DNA of 64,000 bases from Roseitalea sp. MMSF_3546 (GCF_030732865.1 NZ_JASHKB010000007.1:99797-163796); one strand, 5' to 3'. Shown: positions 1 through 9,830, counted from the first letter of the stretch. The notes: generated by a model from the sequence alone, not told the origin. Numbers and translations are program-made.

Positions 1-2
1 CG

Positions 3-1661
3 GAGACCGAGGCGCTGCTGCTCGAAGCCAATCTGATCAAGCGGCTGCGGCCGCGCTTCAACGTGCTGCTGCGCGACGACAAGTCCTTTCCCTATATCGT
101 GCTGACCGGCGATCACGCCGCGCCTGGCCTTTTCAAGCATCGCGGCGCGCGCAACAAGGCGGGCGACTATTTCGGCCCGTTCGCCTCGGCCGGCGCCGTG
201 GGGCGGACGATCAACGCGCTGCAGCGTGCCTTTCTCCTGCGCACCTGCACCGACAGCGTCTATGACAGCCGCACGCGGCCGTGCCTTCTTTACCAGATCA
301 AGCGCTGTTCGGCGCCGTGCACCGGAGAGATCTCGATCGAGGACTATGGCGCGCTGGTCGGCGAGGCCAAGGCGTTCCTGTCGGGCCGGAGCCGCGCCGT
401 GCAGGCGCAGATGGCGACGGCGATGCAGCAGGCCGCCGACGATCTCGACTTCGAGCGCGCCGCGCTCTACCGCGACCGCATCGCCGCGCTGACGGCGATC
501 CAGAGCCATCAGGGCATCAACCCGCAGGGTATCGAGGAGGCCGACGTCTTCGCGGTGCATCAGGAGGGCGGGCTGACCTGCGTGCAGGTCTTCTTCTTCC
601 GGACCGGGCAGAACTGGGGCAATCGCGCCTATTTCCCCAAGGCCGATGCCAATATGGCGCCCGAGGAGGTGCTGGGCGCGTTCCTGTCGCAGTTCTACGA
701 CGACAAGCCCTGCCCGCGGCTGATCCTGCTGTCGCATGGCGTGCCCGAGGCCGAGCTTCTGGCCGAGGCGCTGAACCTGCGCGCGGCGCGCAAGGTGACG
801 ATCACCGTGCCGCGCCGCGGCGAAAAGCGCGATCTGGTCACGCACGCGCTGGCCAATGCGAAGGAGGCCCATGGCCGGCGGCTGGCGGAAACCTCCTCGC
901 AGGCCAGGCTGCTTTCGGCGATGGCCGAGACCTTCGGGCTCAAGGCGCCGCCACGCCGCATCGAGGTCTACGACAACTCGCACATCATGGGGACCAACGC
1001 GGTCGGCGCGATGATCGTCGCCGGCGCGCAGGGCTTTGCCAGGAACCAGTACCGCAAGTTCAACATCCGCTCGACAGAGACCACGCCGGGCGACGATTTC
1101 GGCATGATGCGCGAGGTGCTCGAGCGGCGCTTTGCCCGGCTGATCAAGGAGCACGGGCCCGAACGCGACGAAAACGGCGAGGACGGCGATGCCGACGTCA
1201 TGCCCGCCTGGCCGGACGTGCTGCTGATCGATGGCGGGCTGGGCCAGCTCAATGCGGTGCGCGAGATCCTCGCCGATATGGGCGTGGCCGAGGAGCTGGC
1301 GGTCATCGGCGTCGCCAAGGGCGCTGATCGCGACGCCGGCCGCGAGCGGTTCTTCATGGCCGGGCGCAAGGACTTCTCGCTGCCGCCACGCGATCCTGTG
1401 CTGTATTTCGTCCAGCGCCTGCGCGACGAGGCGCATCGCTTTGCCATCGGCGCCCATCGCGCGCGCCGCAAGAAGGACATGGTCAGGAACCCGCTCGACG
1501 AGATCGCCGGCATCGGCCCCTCGCGCAAGCGCGCGCTTTTGCACCATTTCGGCACCGCCAAGGCCGTCGCGCGCGCCTCGCTCGAGGACATTGCGAGAGT
1601 GGACGGCATTTCCGATGCCATGGCACGGCAGATCTATGCCCATTTTCACGACCAGGCGTAA
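3..1661 (+). CDS. uvrC: UvrABC excinuclease subunit C, 5'-truncated by window edge
   Basis: Subunit C of the nucleotide-excision-repair nuclease makes the two incisions around a UvrB-bound lesion. The reading frame is open from base 3, so the start and most of the N-terminal GIY-YIG nuclease domain lie outside the window. 552 residues are visible, of roughly 620 usual for the family. Seen in order: the end of the GIY-YIG region (motif [20 protein letters not shown]), a UVR segment that contacts UvrB ([15 protein letters not shown]), the RNase H-like nuclease region ([17 protein letters not shown]) and a C-terminal tandem helix-hairpin-helix DNA-binding region ([19 protein letters not shown]). 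It precedes pgsA, a frequent order in Rhizobiales. Identification is secure. Confidence 0.97.
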   Translation, partial: ETEALLLEANLIKRLRPRFNVLLRDDKSFPYIVLTGDHAAPGLFKHRGARNKAGDYFGPFASAGAVGRTINALQRAFLLRTCTDSVYDSRTRPCLLYQIKRCSAPCTGEISIEDYGALVGEAKAFLSGRSRAVQAQMATAMQQAADDLDFERAALYRDRIAALTAIQSHQGINPQGIEEADVFAVHQEGGLTCVQVFFFRTGQNWGNRAYFPKADANMAPEEVLGAFLSQFYDDKPCPRLILLSHGVPEAELLAEALNLRAARKVTITVPRRGEKRDLVTHALANAKEAHGRRLAETSSQARLLSAMAETFGLKAPPRRIEVYDNSHIMGTNAVGAMIVAGAQGFARNQYRKFNIRSTETTPGDDFGMMREVLERRFARLIKEHGPERDENGEDGDADVMPAWPDVLLIDGGLGQLNAVREILADMGVAEELAVIGVAKGADRDAGRERFFMAGRKDFSLPPRDPVLYFVQRLRDEAHRFAIGAHRARRKKDMVRNPLDEIAGIGPSRKRALLHHFGTAKAVARASLEDIARVDGISDAMARQIYAHFHDQA

Positions 1662-1758
1662 TTCCGCTATCATGGCGTGGCGAGAGAAGGTCGGGGCGCG
1701 GCGCTTGACCTGCCCGGCCGAGGGTGCAGATTTGCACTGCAACAAGTCAGGAGCGGCG

Positions 1759-2364
1759 ATGCCAGCCAACGACAAAGCCCACACCTACGCGCTGCCCAAC
1801 CTGCTGACCTATGGGCGCATCGCCGCCGTGCCGCTCATGGTGCTTTGCTTTTTCATCGAGGGCCGGCTGGCGGCGAGCGATCTGGCGCGCTGGTCGGCGC
1901 TGGCGATCTTCGTGATCGCCTCGCTGACCGACTATCTGGATGGCTATCTGGCCCGCAAATGGCAGCAGGCCTCGGCCATCGGCAAGATGCTCGATCCGAT
2001 CGCCGACAAACTGCTGGTCTCGGTGGCGCTGTTGCTGCTTGCCGCCGAGGGCACCATTGCGGGCTGGTCGCTGTGGGCGGCAATCGTGATCCTGTGCCGG
2101 GAGATCCTGGTGTCGGGGCTGCGCGAATACCTGGCGGCGGTGCGCGTGTCGGTGCCGGTGAGCCAGCTCGCCAAGTGGAAGACGACGATCCAGCTCGTCG
2201 CCGTGGGCTTCCTGCTGGCAGGGCCGGCCGGCGACAAGGTCGTGCCCTATGTCTCGGAAACCGGCATCGTCCTGCTGTGGATTTCGGCGATCATTACGCT
2301 TTACACCGGCTGGGACTACTACCGGTCCGGCCTGCAGCACGTGACCGATAGCCAAAGCTCGTAA
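1759..2364 (+). CDS. pgsA: CDP-diacylglycerol--glycerol-3-phosphate 3-phosphatidyltransferase
   Basis: Makes phosphatidylglycerol phosphate from CDP-diacylglycerol and glycerol-3-phosphate, the committed step to phosphatidylglycerol and cardiolipin, in the inner membrane. The 201-residue protein carries the full CDP-alcohol phosphatidyltransferase motif: D58, D61, G62, A65, R66, G75, D79 and D83, with hydrophobic helices on both sides. The ATG at 1759 (MPANDKAHTYALPN) gives the family-typical N-terminus; the open frame extends farther upstream but overlaps uvrC without conserved sequence. The 97-bp spacer to uvrC holds a TTGACC box (1705-1710) that could be a -35, and a GTGCA-GATT-TGCAC inverted repeat (1724-1737) of unknown meaning. 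moaD follows after 10 bp. Confidence 0.96.
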   Translation: MPANDKAHTYALPNLLTYGRIAAVPLMVLCFFIEGRLAASDLARWSALAIFVIASLTDYLDGYLARKWQQASAIGKMLDPIADKLLVSVALLLLAAEGTIAGWSLWAAIVILCREILVSGLREYLAAVRVSVPVSQLAKWKTTIQLVAVGFLLAGPAGDKVVPYVSETGIVLLWISAIITLYTGWDYYRSGLQHVTDSQSS

Positions 2365-2374
2365 GGAATGCACG

Positions 2375-2638
2375 ATGGGACAACCGGTCAAGTTCGTCTA
2401 TTTCGCCTGGGTGCGTGAACGGATCGGCTTCGCCGAGGAATGGCTCGAATTGCCCCAGACCGCGCGCACCGGCGCCGACGTCATCGCCTTCCTGCGCAGC
2501 CGCGGCGAGGGCTACAGGGCCGCACTCGACGACGCCCAGGCGATCAGGATCGCCGCCGACCGGCAACACCTCGCGCCCGACGAGCCGATCGGCGAAGCGC
2601 GCGAAATCGCCCTGTTTCCGCCGATGACGGGCGGCTGA
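2375..2638 (+). CDS. moaD: Molybdopterin synthase small subunit
   Basis: Ubiquitin-like sulfur carrier of molybdopterin synthase. Its C-terminal glycine is adenylated and thiocarboxylated, then donates sulfur to precursor Z in molybdenum cofactor synthesis. The 87-residue protein ends in Gly-Gly (PPMTGG), the defining feature of the family, and starts with a typical first beta strand (VKFVYFAWVRERIG). An AAGGA ribosome-binding site lies at 2363-2367, ahead of the ATG. moaE begins two bases after its stop, so the two subunits are co-translated, as expected for partners of one complex. Confidence 0.95.
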   Translation: MGQPVKFVYFAWVRERIGFAEEWLELPQTARTGADVIAFLRSRGEGYRAALDDAQAIRIAADRQHLAPDEPIGEAREIALFPPMTGG

Positions 2639-2640
2639 CG

Positions 2641-3126
2641 ATGAATGCAGCGGTGCCATCGCCGTTGGTGCGCGTTCAGGCGGCGCCGTTCGATACGGGC
2701 GCCGAACAGCAGGACCTGGCGGCAGGACGCCCCGATATCGGCGCGGTGGTCGCGTTCACCGGACTGTGCCGCGACGAAGACGGCCGGCTGGCCGCGCTCG
2801 AGATCGAGCACTATCCGGGCATGGCCGAGGCCGAAATCGGCCGCATCGCCGCTCAAGCCACCGAGCGCTGGCCGCTCGCCGCGCTCCGGGTCATCCACAG
2901 ACATGGCAGGATCGAGCCCGGCGAGGCGATCGTGCTCGTTATCGCCGCCGCCGCCCATCGGCGCGCGGCCTTCGAGGCGGCCAATTTCCTGATGGACTAT
3001 CTCAAGAGCAGGGCCCCGTTCTGGAAGCGCGAGCACCTTGCCGACGGTTCGGTCGGCGAATGGGTCGAATCGCGCGCCGCCGATGCCCGTGCCGCCGAGC
3101 GCTGGACCGAAACCGGACGCGTGTGA
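2641..3126 (+). CDS. moaE: Molybdopterin synthase catalytic subunit
   Basis: Large subunit of molybdopterin synthase, which binds precursor Z and accepts sulfur from MoaD. The 161-residue protein has the family signatures GAVVAFTGLCRDED, LEIEHYPGMAE, VIHRHGRIEPGE and, near the C-terminus, the FWKREHLADGS segment with the lysine used in catalysis. The ATG at 2641 follows the moaD stop by two bases. A longer in-frame opening inside moaD is not used by homologues. No other Mo-cofactor gene is in the window. Confidence 0.96.
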   Translation: MNAAVPSPLVRVQAAPFDTGAEQQDLAAGRPDIGAVVAFTGLCRDEDGRLAALEIEHYPGMAEAEIGRIAAQATERWPLAALRVIHRHGRIEPGEAIVLVIAAAAHRRAAFEAANFLMDYLKSRAPFWKREHLADGSVGEWVESRAADARAAERWTETGRV

Positions 3127-3206
3127 CCAGGCGGGCTTTTCGCCGCGAAAAATCGCGCTAGCTCCTTGCTGCGGGTAATGCACCGAAAACGAGGAGGAAC
3201 ACGCCC

Positions 3207-3722
3207 ATGCGCATCATGGACCGGCCGGAATACGCCGCAAAGGCCAAACCGATGGCCTTTCCGCCCGACACCAGCGTCGCCGAAGCCGTGGCAGCCATGT
3301 CCGAAAAGGATTACGGCTCGGTCGTCGTGGTCGACGGTCAGAACAAGGTCGTGGGCATGGTCACCGAGCGCGACGTGATGAAGCGGCTGGTCAACAAGAA
3401 GATGGATCCCGAAAAGACCGCCCTTTCGGACATCATGACCGCCGAGGTGCGCGTCGCCCGACAGACCGACGACCTGCGCGACTGGCTGCGCATCATGTCC
3501 AACGAGCGCTTTCGCCGCCTGCCGGTCCTTGACGATGAGGGACGCCTGGTATCGATCATGACGCAGGGCGATTTCGTCTCCTACACATGGCCCGAACTGC
3601 TCGACAGGGTCGCCGAGCAAACCAAGGCGACCGTGGCCAGCAACTATCAGATCTTCCTGATCGCCGGCGGGATCCTGGTCTATTCCATCGTGCTGATCTT
3701 CATGCTCAATGGTGCCAACTGA
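3207..3722 (+). CDS. CBS-domain pair protein with C-terminal membrane anchor
   Basis: A 171-residue protein with two CBS domains (about residues 12-65 and 75-130), a module that usually binds adenine nucleotides and acts as an energy or ligand sensor. The repeats are marked by SVVVVDGQNKVVGMVTERD and FRRLPVLDDEGRLVSIMTQGD. A single hydrophobic segment follows at about 147-168 (IFLIAGGILVYSIVLIFML), so the CBS pair probably sits on the cytoplasmic face as a tail-anchored protein. A strong GAGGAGGA ribosome-binding site precedes the ATG. The partner or effector is unknown. The membrane anchor is less common than soluble stand-alone CBS proteins. Confidence 0.88.
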   Translation: MRIMDRPEYAAKAKPMAFPPDTSVAEAVAAMSEKDYGSVVVVDGQNKVVGMVTERDVMKRLVNKKMDPEKTALSDIMTAEVRVARQTDDLRDWLRIMSNERFRRLPVLDDEGRLVSIMTQGDFVSYTWPELLDRVAEQTKATVASNYQIFLIAGGILVYSIVLIFMLNGAN

Positions 3723-3949
3723 CCGGCAGGCGTGCCGCCTCGATACAACTTTTCAGCGAAAATCCAGCCAATCGCGCATTCAGTCAGGAAAGGGAAAATC
3801 GCCGACTGTCGGGCCGCGACAACCGGCCCTTCTGCGATGCCCGTGACGTCATGGGCTGCACAGTCTGCGGGGGAGGAGCCTTGGCTGGTCGCGCAATATC
3901 GATCCGATGCGGCAATCGCCTTGCCGGGACGCAGCCGCCCCTATCGGCG

Positions 3950-6049
3950 ATGTCGGCCCTGGACACGCTGGATTTCCTGCGCGAGGGGATCTACTGGACC
4001 TCGCTCGACGGCAAGCTGATCCATGCCAACAGGGCGCTGGTCGAGCTCAATGGCTACGAAACGCTCGCCGAGCTGCGCGCCGTCGTCAGCGACATCGCCA
4101 ATGAATGGTATGTCGACGCGGACCGTCGGGCCCAGTTCATGCGGGCGCTGGCCGACGCCGGACAGGTGCGCGACTTCGTTTCGATGGTTCGGCGATACCG
4201 GACCGGCGAATGCATCTGGGTCACCGAGGATGCGCGCCTGGTGCTCGATCCGCTCACCGGCAAGCCGTCCCACTACGAAGGATCGGTGCGCGACATCACC
4301 GCCATCGTGCGCGGCCAGGAGAATGAACGGCAGTTCGCCAAGCTGGTCAACCAGGTCCCCGGCGGCCTGTTTCAGCTCGCCCGCCACGCCGATGGGCGCT
4401 ATGCGCTTGTGTTCGCAAGTCCGGGCTTTCATGCGCTGCTGGGCTATCGGCGGGCGGACGATCTCGGCGCGTTGCTGGGCGCGGCCGTTCCGATCCATCC
4501 CGATGACCGCGACCGTTACATGCGGTCGCTGGCCGTGTCGGCCGAAACGCTCACCGATTGGGGCGCCGAGTTCCGCATCCTTCGGGCCGATGGCAGCGAA
4601 CGGTGGCTGTCGCTGTGCGCGACGCCCGAGCGCGCGGACGGCTCGATCGTATGGAGCGGCTATTGCAGCGACATCTCCGAGCGCAAGGCCAATGAGCTGG
4701 AAATCAGGCAGCTTGCCCTGTTCGACCCGCTGACCGGGCTCGCCAATCGCCGCCACCTGATCAACGCGCTCGCAAAGAGCATGGAGCGGCATCGGCGCGA
4801 GGGCACCTGGGCCGGTCTGATCTGCATCGACCTCGACCACTTCAAGCAGCTCAATGACACCCATGGCCACGGCATCGGCGACCAGATGCTGGTCGAGGCC
4901 GGCAAGCGGATGACCGCGATCACCTGGGTCATCGACCTGGTCGCGCGCGTCGATGGCGACGAGTTCGTCATCGTGTGCGAGGATCTGGGCGCGGAATGGC
5001 CGGCGGTGCGCGAACGGCTCGAAGCGATCGTCGCCAAGCTGCAGGGCGCGCTGCGCCAGTCGGTGCAGATCGACAAGGTCGACCATCTCGCCACCGGCTC
5101 GATGGGCGTGGTCGCCTTCGACGGCAGCGAGGGCGATCCCCAGGAGATCCTGCGCCGCGGCAACGCGGCGATGCACGCGGCCAAGCGGCGGGGCCGCAAC
5201 ACCCATGTCTTCTTCGATCCCGATACGGGGCGGCGCGGCGGGCGCGACTATGCGCTATTGCGCGACATGCTGGCGGCGATGGATGACGGGACGCTCGATT
5301 TCCACCTGCAGCCGCAGGTCGACCGGCACGGCGCCGTGCATGGCTGCGAGGCGCTGATGCGCTGGACGCACCCCGATCACGGCTTCGTGCGGCCGTCGGA
5401 GTTCTTCCCGATGATCGAGAACTCGCCCTCCATGACGCTGTTCACGCAAGGTGCGGTGTGCCGGGCAATGGCGTGCCTGCGCGACTGGAAGGGCCACGCC
5501 GTGCTCGGCCGGCTGACCTTTTCCCTGAACATCACGCCGCACTCGCTGACACAGGAACTGGCCTTTGCGCAATTGTGCGATGTCGTGCGCGCGAATGCCG
5601 ACATCGCCGGCCGGCTTGTCCTTGAGATCACCGAGCACGTGCTGGCCCAGGACAAGGCGCTCGTTCGCCACAATATGGGCGTCCTGCGCGCACTGGGCGT
5701 GCAGTTCTCCATCGACGATTTCGGCACCGGCTTCTCCTCGCTGGCCTATCTGAAGAACCTGACCTTCGACGAGTTGAAGATCGACGGCTCGTTCATCACC
5801 GACATGGAGGCCTCCTCCAGCGATCGGGCGCTGGTGCGCACCATCCTGGCGGTGGCGCAGACGCTGGACATGCGCGCGATCGCCGAACGGGTGGAGACCG
5901 AAGAGCAGCGCGCCCTGCTGACCGCCTATGGCTGCACCCTCATGCAGGGCCATCTGTTCCGTCCGGCCATGGTACGATCCGAGTTCGAGGCCTATGCGGT
6001 CGACCACCCGCCGCCAGGCGAACGCAGCCCGATTTCGGCGAGCGCCTGA
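3950..6049 (+). CDS. PAS-PAS-GGDEF-EAL cyclic-di-GMP signalling protein
   Basis: Cytoplasmic sensor of cyclic-di-GMP turnover, about 699 residues from this ATG. Order seen: PAS (about 1-120), PAS (about 130-250), GGDEF (about 260-420), EAL (about 440-680). The diguanylate cyclase motif reads DGDEF (from residue 335) instead of GGDEF, and the upstream inhibitory-site Arg is replaced (WVID for RxxD). The EAL domain looks complete: E467 in EALMRW, NIT, EITEH, DDFGTGFSS near 589, LKID, AERVE and MQGH. A phosphodiesterase role is therefore the likelier output; this is inference. The start is uncertain: a GGGGGAGGAG box at 3869-3878 lies two bases before an in-frame TTG (3881), and ATG 3851 is also in frame. 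No transmembrane segment is evident. Confidence 0.9.
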   Translation: MSALDTLDFLREGIYWTSLDGKLIHANRALVELNGYETLAELRAVVSDIANEWYVDADRRAQFMRALADAGQVRDFVSMVRRYRTGECIWVTEDARLVLDPLTGKPSHYEGSVRDITAIVRGQENERQFAKLVNQVPGGLFQLARHADGRYALVFASPGFHALLGYRRADDLGALLGAAVPIHPDDRDRYMRSLAVSAETLTDWGAEFRILRADGSERWLSLCATPERADGSIVWSGYCSDISERKANELEIRQLALFDPLTGLANRRHLINALAKSMERHRREGTWAGLICIDLDHFKQLNDTHGHGIGDQMLVEAGKRMTAITWVIDLVARVDGDEFVIVCEDLGAEWPAVRERLEAIVAKLQGALRQSVQIDKVDHLATGSMGVVAFDGSEGDPQEILRRGNAAMHAAKRRGRNTHVFFDPDTGRRGGRDYALLRDMLAAMDDGTLDFHLQPQVDRHGAVHGCEALMRWTHPDHGFVRPSEFFPMIENSPSMTLFTQGAVCRAMACLRDWKGHAVLGRLTFSLNITPHSLTQELAFAQLCDVVRANADIAGRLVLEITEHVLAQDKALVRHNMGVLRALGVQFSIDDFGTGFSSLAYLKNLTFDELKIDGSFITDMEASSSDRALVRTILAVAQTLDMRAIAERVETEEQRALLTAYGCTLMQGHLFRPAMVRSEFEAYAVDHPPPGERSPISASA

Positions 6050-6071
6050 ACGGGTCGGCGATCGGGCATGG

Positions 6072-6764
6072 TCAGGCCCGGCCGAGCACGAAGGCGGCGT
6101 GGGTGATGGCGGCGAAATGGCAGGCCGAGGCGATGAAGACGAAGCCGTGCCAGACCGCATTCTGGTACTTCAGCCCGTCCCACTGATGGAAAATGACGCC
6201 GACCGAATAGGCCACCCCGCCGGCGATCACCAGCCAGGCATCGATGAAGGGCACGGTGGCGAACATCGGCCACAGCAGCAGCAGGCTGGCCCAGCCAAGG
6301 CCCAGATAGAGCGGCACCGAATAGCCCTCGAACAGCCGCCCGAACACGATCTTGCCGCCCGCCCCGACGAGCGCGGCAACCCACACCATGGTCAGGATCA
6401 CATAGCCGAACAGCGTGTCGATGAGCAGGACAATCGGTGTGTAGGACCCGCCGATCTTGACGAAGATCGCCGCCTGATCCAGCCGCCGCAGAAGCGGCCG
6501 CGCCCCCGGCCAGGGCGTCATGTGATAGGCCGCCGAAAAGCAGAAAAGCGCCATCACCGAAATGCCGTAGACTATGAGCGCGATGCTCATCGGAACCGAA
6601 AGCCGCGTGATGGCGAAGACGAACAGGATCGAGAAGGCGACCAGGCTGGCAATGATGGCGAGCACGTGGATGACGCCATCGGCGATGCGCTCGCCGCGCG
6701 TATAATCGGGATAGGCCATGCCGGGCACGATTGCCGGCTTGTGTTCAAGTGCCTTTTGGTTCAC
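6072..6764 (-). CDS. Hemolysin III / PAQR-family integral membrane protein
   Basis: A 230-residue protein with about seven hydrophobic helices and the family landmarks RIADGVIHVLAIIASL near the N-terminus, SAAYHMTPWP and LRRLDQAAIFVKIGGSYTP in the middle, and IFHQWDGLKYQNAVWHGFV near the C-terminus. The conserved Ser, His and Asp residues are those proposed to bind a metal in PAQR-type hydrolases. Despite the name, most bacterial members are not demonstrated haemolysins, and the substrate here is unknown. It converges on the EAL gene with a 22-bp gap. Its upstream spacer is shared with the divergent thioesterase and holds a CCGTTAACCGCG motif. Confidence 0.92.
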   Translation of the reverse strand: MNQKALEHKPAIVPGMAYPDYTRGERIADGVIHVLAIIASLVAFSILFVFAITRLSVPMSIALIVYGISVMALFCFSAAYHMTPWPGARPLLRRLDQAAIFVKIGGSYTPIVLLIDTLFGYVILTMVWVAALVGAGGKIVFGRLFEGYSVPLYLGLGWASLLLLWPMFATVPFIDAWLVIAGGVAYSVGVIFHQWDGLKYQNAVWHGFVFIASACHFAAITHAAFVLGRA

Positions 6765-6879
6765 CCAGTCCTCGCCTCTGACATGCCCGATGTGCCATCA
6801 TGCGACAGCCTTCTTAGAGTGCCGTTAACCGCGCCATCAGCCGACCTTACGTCGCACCCGACCGATTCCACGCCTTTCA

Positions 6880-7305
6880 ATGCAAGAACCGCGCCAAATC
6901 GAGCAATTCCCGCATGTCATCACCGAGAAGCTGCGCTTCGGTGACACCGACCAGCAAGGTCACGTCAACAACGCGGTGTTCGCCACGCTGTTCGAAAGCG
7001 GCCGCGTCGCCTTTCTGTACGACCCCGAACGGGGCATGCCGCCATCTGGTTGCCAATTCGTGATTGCCGAGATCACCATCCGGTTCGCCGGGGAGATGAA
7101 CTATCCAGGCGAGGTCAGGGTGGCGAGCGGCGTGTCGCGGCTTGGCCGCACATCGGTCGGGCTCAGCCAGGCACTGTTCCTTGACGGGCGCTGCGTGGCC
7201 ATGGCGGACAGCGCGATCGTGCTGATCGACACGCATACGCGCAGGCCCGCCGCCCTGCCCGACAATGCCCGGGCGGCGCTGTCATCGCTGATGCTGGCGC
7301 CATGA
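6880..7305 (+). CDS. Acyl-CoA thioesterase, hot-dog fold (4HBT family)
   Basis: A 141-residue single-domain hot-dog protein. The N-terminal region RFGDTDQQGHVNNAVFATLFE carries the D-x-x-x-H-V-N-N pattern of 4-hydroxybenzoyl-CoA-type thioesterases, with the catalytic Asp in DTDQQGHV. The rest alternates beta strands (ITIRFAGEMNYPGEVRV, ALFLDGRCVAMADSAIVLID). Such enzymes hydrolyse acyl-CoA thioesters; the acyl specificity cannot be read from sequence. It stands alone, divergent from the hemolysin III gene and convergent with ndk. Confidence 0.88.
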   Translation: MQEPRQIEQFPHVITEKLRFGDTDQQGHVNNAVFATLFESGRVAFLYDPERGMPPSGCQFVIAEITIRFAGEMNYPGEVRVASGVSRLGRTSVGLSQALFLDGRCVAMADSAIVLIDTHTRRPAALPDNARAALSSLMLAP

Positions 7306-7312
7306 CGGCAAA

Positions 7313-7333
7313 GGCCGGGCGCAATGCCCGGCC
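7313..7333 (-). terminator. Hairpin between convergent thioesterase gene and ndk
   Basis: Perfect 8-bp GC stem GGCCGGGC / GCCCGGCC (7313-7320 and 7326-7333) with a five-base loop. Read on the minus strand, downstream of ndk, the stem is followed by TTTGCC, a short T tract. A second small AT-rich stem (ATCAT/ATGAT, 7339-7354) sits between it and the ndk stop. It probably ends ndk transcription and may act in both directions. The short T run keeps confidence moderate. Confidence 0.5.
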
Positions 7334-7365
7334 CCCGATCATGAAAAAATGATGGCCGGCGCGGT

Positions 7366-7788
7366 TCAGCCGACGATCTCGATTTCCGAGAACCAGTAGG
7401 CGATTTCCTCGGCCGCCGTGTCGGGCGCGTCCGAACCGTGCACCGAGTTCTCGCCGATCGAGTTCGCGTAGAGCTTGCGGATCGTGCCCTCGGCGGCCTC
7501 GGCGGGGTTGGTCGCGCCCATCACCTCGCGGTTCCTGGCGATGGCGTTTTCGCCCTCGAGCACCTGCACCACCGTCGGGCCGGACGACATGAACGTGCAC
7601 AACTCGTCGAAGAAGGGCCGCTCACTGTGCACGGCGTAGAACCCCTCGGCCTGCTTGCGGCTCATCCAGACGCGCTTGGAGGCGATGACCCTGAGCCCGT
7701 TCTCCTCGAGGATACCGGTGATCGCCCCGGTCAGGTTGCGCGCGGTCGCGTCGGGCTTGATCATGGAAAAGGTGCGCTCGATGGCCAT
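7366..7788 (-). CDS. ndk: Nucleoside diphosphate kinase
   Basis: Exchanges the gamma phosphate between nucleoside di- and triphosphates through a phosphohistidine intermediate. At 140 residues it has the standard length. The active-site block [16 protein letters not shown] with the catalytic His is present, as are the N-terminal [15 protein letters not shown] and [15 protein letters not shown] segments. It is a single gene with its own hairpin downstream, divergent from the ABC-F gene. Confidence 0.98.
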   Translation of the reverse strand: MAIERTFSMIKPDATARNLTGAITGILEENGLRVIASKRVWMSRKQAEGFYAVHSERPFFDELCTFMSSGPTVVQVLEGENAIARNREVMGATNPAEAAEGTIRKLYANSIGENSVHGSDAPDTAAEEIAYWFSEIEIVG

Positions 7789-7952
7789 GGACGGGGTCCC
7801 TTCGACTGTGATGTGAACGATGCTCGCGATTGGCTGGCCGCCCTATAGCGGCGGGGGCCGGCCGTGCCAAGGGCGTTCGGCGCGGCCAATGCGCTGCCCC
7901 TCGCGCCGGCGGGTCGCTTGCGAAGCCCGGCCCGTTCGGGCACAGGAAGGCC

Positions 7953-9830
7953 ATGCTGCAGATCTCAAATCTGACCTATCGCATCGCCGGGCGCGCCCTG
8001 TTCGAGGACGCATCGGCCACACTGCCCGCCGGGTCCAAATGCGGCTTCGTCGGCCGCAACGGCACCGGCAAGACGACGCTGTTCCGCCTGTTGACCGGCG
8101 AGGCCGCGCCCGAAAGCGGGGCGGTCAGCGTGCCGGCGCGCGCGCGCATCGGCCAGGTGGCGCAGGAGGCGCCGGGCACGCAGGATTCGCTCATCGACAC
8201 CGTGCTCGCCGCCGATACCGAACGCACCGCGCTTCTGGCGCGCGCCGAGGCCGAGACCGACCCGGACGCCATCGCCGAGATCCACACCCGGCTCGCCGAT
8301 ATCGATGCCCATTCGGCCGAAGCGCGGGCGGCATCGATCCTGTCGGGGCTGGGCTTCGACGCCCAGGCGCAGCGGCGTCCGTGCGCGTCCTTCTCGGGCG
8401 GCTGGCGCATGCGCGTCGCGCTCGCGGCGGTGCTGTTTTCGGCGCCCGACCTGCTGCTGCTCGACGAGCCGACAAACTATCTCGATCTCGAGGGTACGCT
8501 GTGGCTGGAGACCTACATCCAGCGCTATCCGCACACCGTGATCATCATCAGCCATGACCGCGACCTCTTGAACAGCTGCGCGACATCGATCCTGCATCTG
8601 GAACATCGCAAGCTGAGCGTGTATCGCGGCAATTACGACCGGTTCGCGCGCACGCGGGCCGAAAAGGCGGCCCTGTCGGCCAAGATGGCCGAGAAACAGG
8701 CGGCGCGGCGCAAGCACATGCAGGCCTTCGTCGACCGGTTCCGCTACAAGGCGTCCAAGGCGCGGCAGGCGCAAAGCCGGCTCAAGGCGCTCGAGAAGAT
8801 GGGCGAGACGCAGCTTGTCGTCGACGCGGCGGTCGCGCCGATCGCCTTCGCCTCGCCCGAGCGGGAGGCCGCCTCGCCGATCATCGCGCTCGAGAAGGTC
8901 TCGGTCGGCTACGATCCGGACCGGCCGGTGCTGCGCCGGCTCGATCTGAGGATCGACCATGACGACCGCATCGCGCTGCTGGGCGCCAACGGCAACGGCA
9001 AGTCGACCTTCGCCAAGCTGCTCGCCGGCCGGCTCGACGCGCAGGAGGGGCGCATCGTGCGCGCCGACAAGCTCAAGGTCGCCATGTTCGCCCAGCATCA
9101 GCTCGACGATCTCGACCCGAAGGCCAGTGCCTACGGTCATTTTCGGGCGCTCGATCCGCATGGTGCGGAGGCCAGGGTGCGCGCCCGCGTCGCCGCCGCC
9201 GGGCTTTCGACCGAGAAGATGGACACGCCGGCGGCCGAACTGTCGGGCGGCGAGCGCGCCCGGTTGACCCTGGCGCTTGCCACCCATGACGCGCCGCATC
9301 TTCTGATCCTGGACGAGCCGACCAATCATCTGGATATCGACAGCCGGGCCGCGCTGACCGAGGCGCTGAACGCCTATTCGGGCGCGGTGATCCTGATCAG
9401 CCACGACCGGCACCTGATCGAGACCTCCGCCGACCGGCTGTGGCTGGTGGCGGACGGTACGGTGGCGCCGTTCGAGGGCGACATGGACGACTATCGCGCG
9501 CAGGTGCTCAGGGCCGCGCCCAGATCCGAATCCACCGAAACGCAGACCGCCAGCGGACGCGACAGGCGGCGGCAGGCGGCGGCACGGCGCGCCGAACTTG
9601 CGCCCATGCGCAAAAAGATCAGCGAACTCGAAGGGTTGGTGGAAAAAGCCGACAAGATGATTCAGGCGATCGATGCCGAGTTTCTCAAGCCGGACGTGGC
9701 GGGCAATGGCGACAAGGTGGCGGAACTGTCGCGCAAGCGCGCGGCGGCCGAGCACAAGCGCGCCGCCTGGGAGGAACGATGGCTGGCGCTGTCGGCCGAA
9801 TATGAGGAAGCGGCCACCGAGGCGGGCTAA
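7953..9830 (+). CDS. ABC-F family ATPase (translation factor type)
   Basis: A 625-residue protein with two ATP-binding cassettes and no membrane segment, the layout of ABC-F proteins that act on ribosomes. First cassette: Walker [10 protein letters not shown], signature FSGGWRMRV, Walker [14 protein letters not shown]. Second: [31 protein letters not shown]. The inter-domain linker is basic and helical (about residues 240-290), as in the P-site tRNA-interaction region, and a C-terminal coiled coil follows (about 555-620). The exact subfamily cannot be fixed by eye. The ATG at 7953 gives [13 protein letters not shown], the expected start; the longer open frame upstream is not conserved. The stop overlaps the convergent gene's stop by three bases. 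Confidence 0.94.
   Translation: MLQISNLTYRIAGRALFEDASATLPAGSKCGFVGRNGTGKTTLFRLLTGEAAPESGAVSVPARARIGQVAQEAPGTQDSLIDTVLAADTERTALLARAEAETDPDAIAEIHTRLADIDAHSAEARAASILSGLGFDAQAQRRPCASFSGGWRMRVALAAVLFSAPDLLLLDEPTNYLDLEGTLWLETYIQRYPHTVIIISHDRDLLNSCATSILHLEHRKLSVYRGNYDRFARTRAEKAALSAKMAEKQAARRKHMQAFVDRFRYKASKARQAQSRLKALEKMGETQLVVDAAVAPIAFASPEREAASPIIALEKVSVGYDPDRPVLRRLDLRIDHDDRIALLGANGNGKSTFAKLLAGRLDAQEGRIVRADKLKVAMFAQHQLDDLDPKASAYGHFRALDPHGAEARVRARVAAAGLSTEKMDTPAAELSGGERARLTLALATHDAPHLLILDEPTNHLDIDSRAALTEALNAYSGAVILISHDRHLIETSADRLWLVADGTVAPFEGDMDDYRAQVLRAAPRSESTETQTASGRDRRRQAAARRAELAPMRKKISELEGLVEKADKMIQAIDAEFLKPDVAGNGDKVAELSRKRAAAEHKRAAWEERWLALSAEYEEAATEAG

Noticed and set aside
1724..1737. GTGCA-GATT-TGCAC inverted repeat upstream of pgsA as an operator
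   Set aside because: Only a 5-bp stem, no matching second site and no regulator nearby.
7965..9755. 596-codon minus-strand frame
   Set aside because: Antisense to the ABC-F gene; the sense strand has complete Walker and signature motifs.
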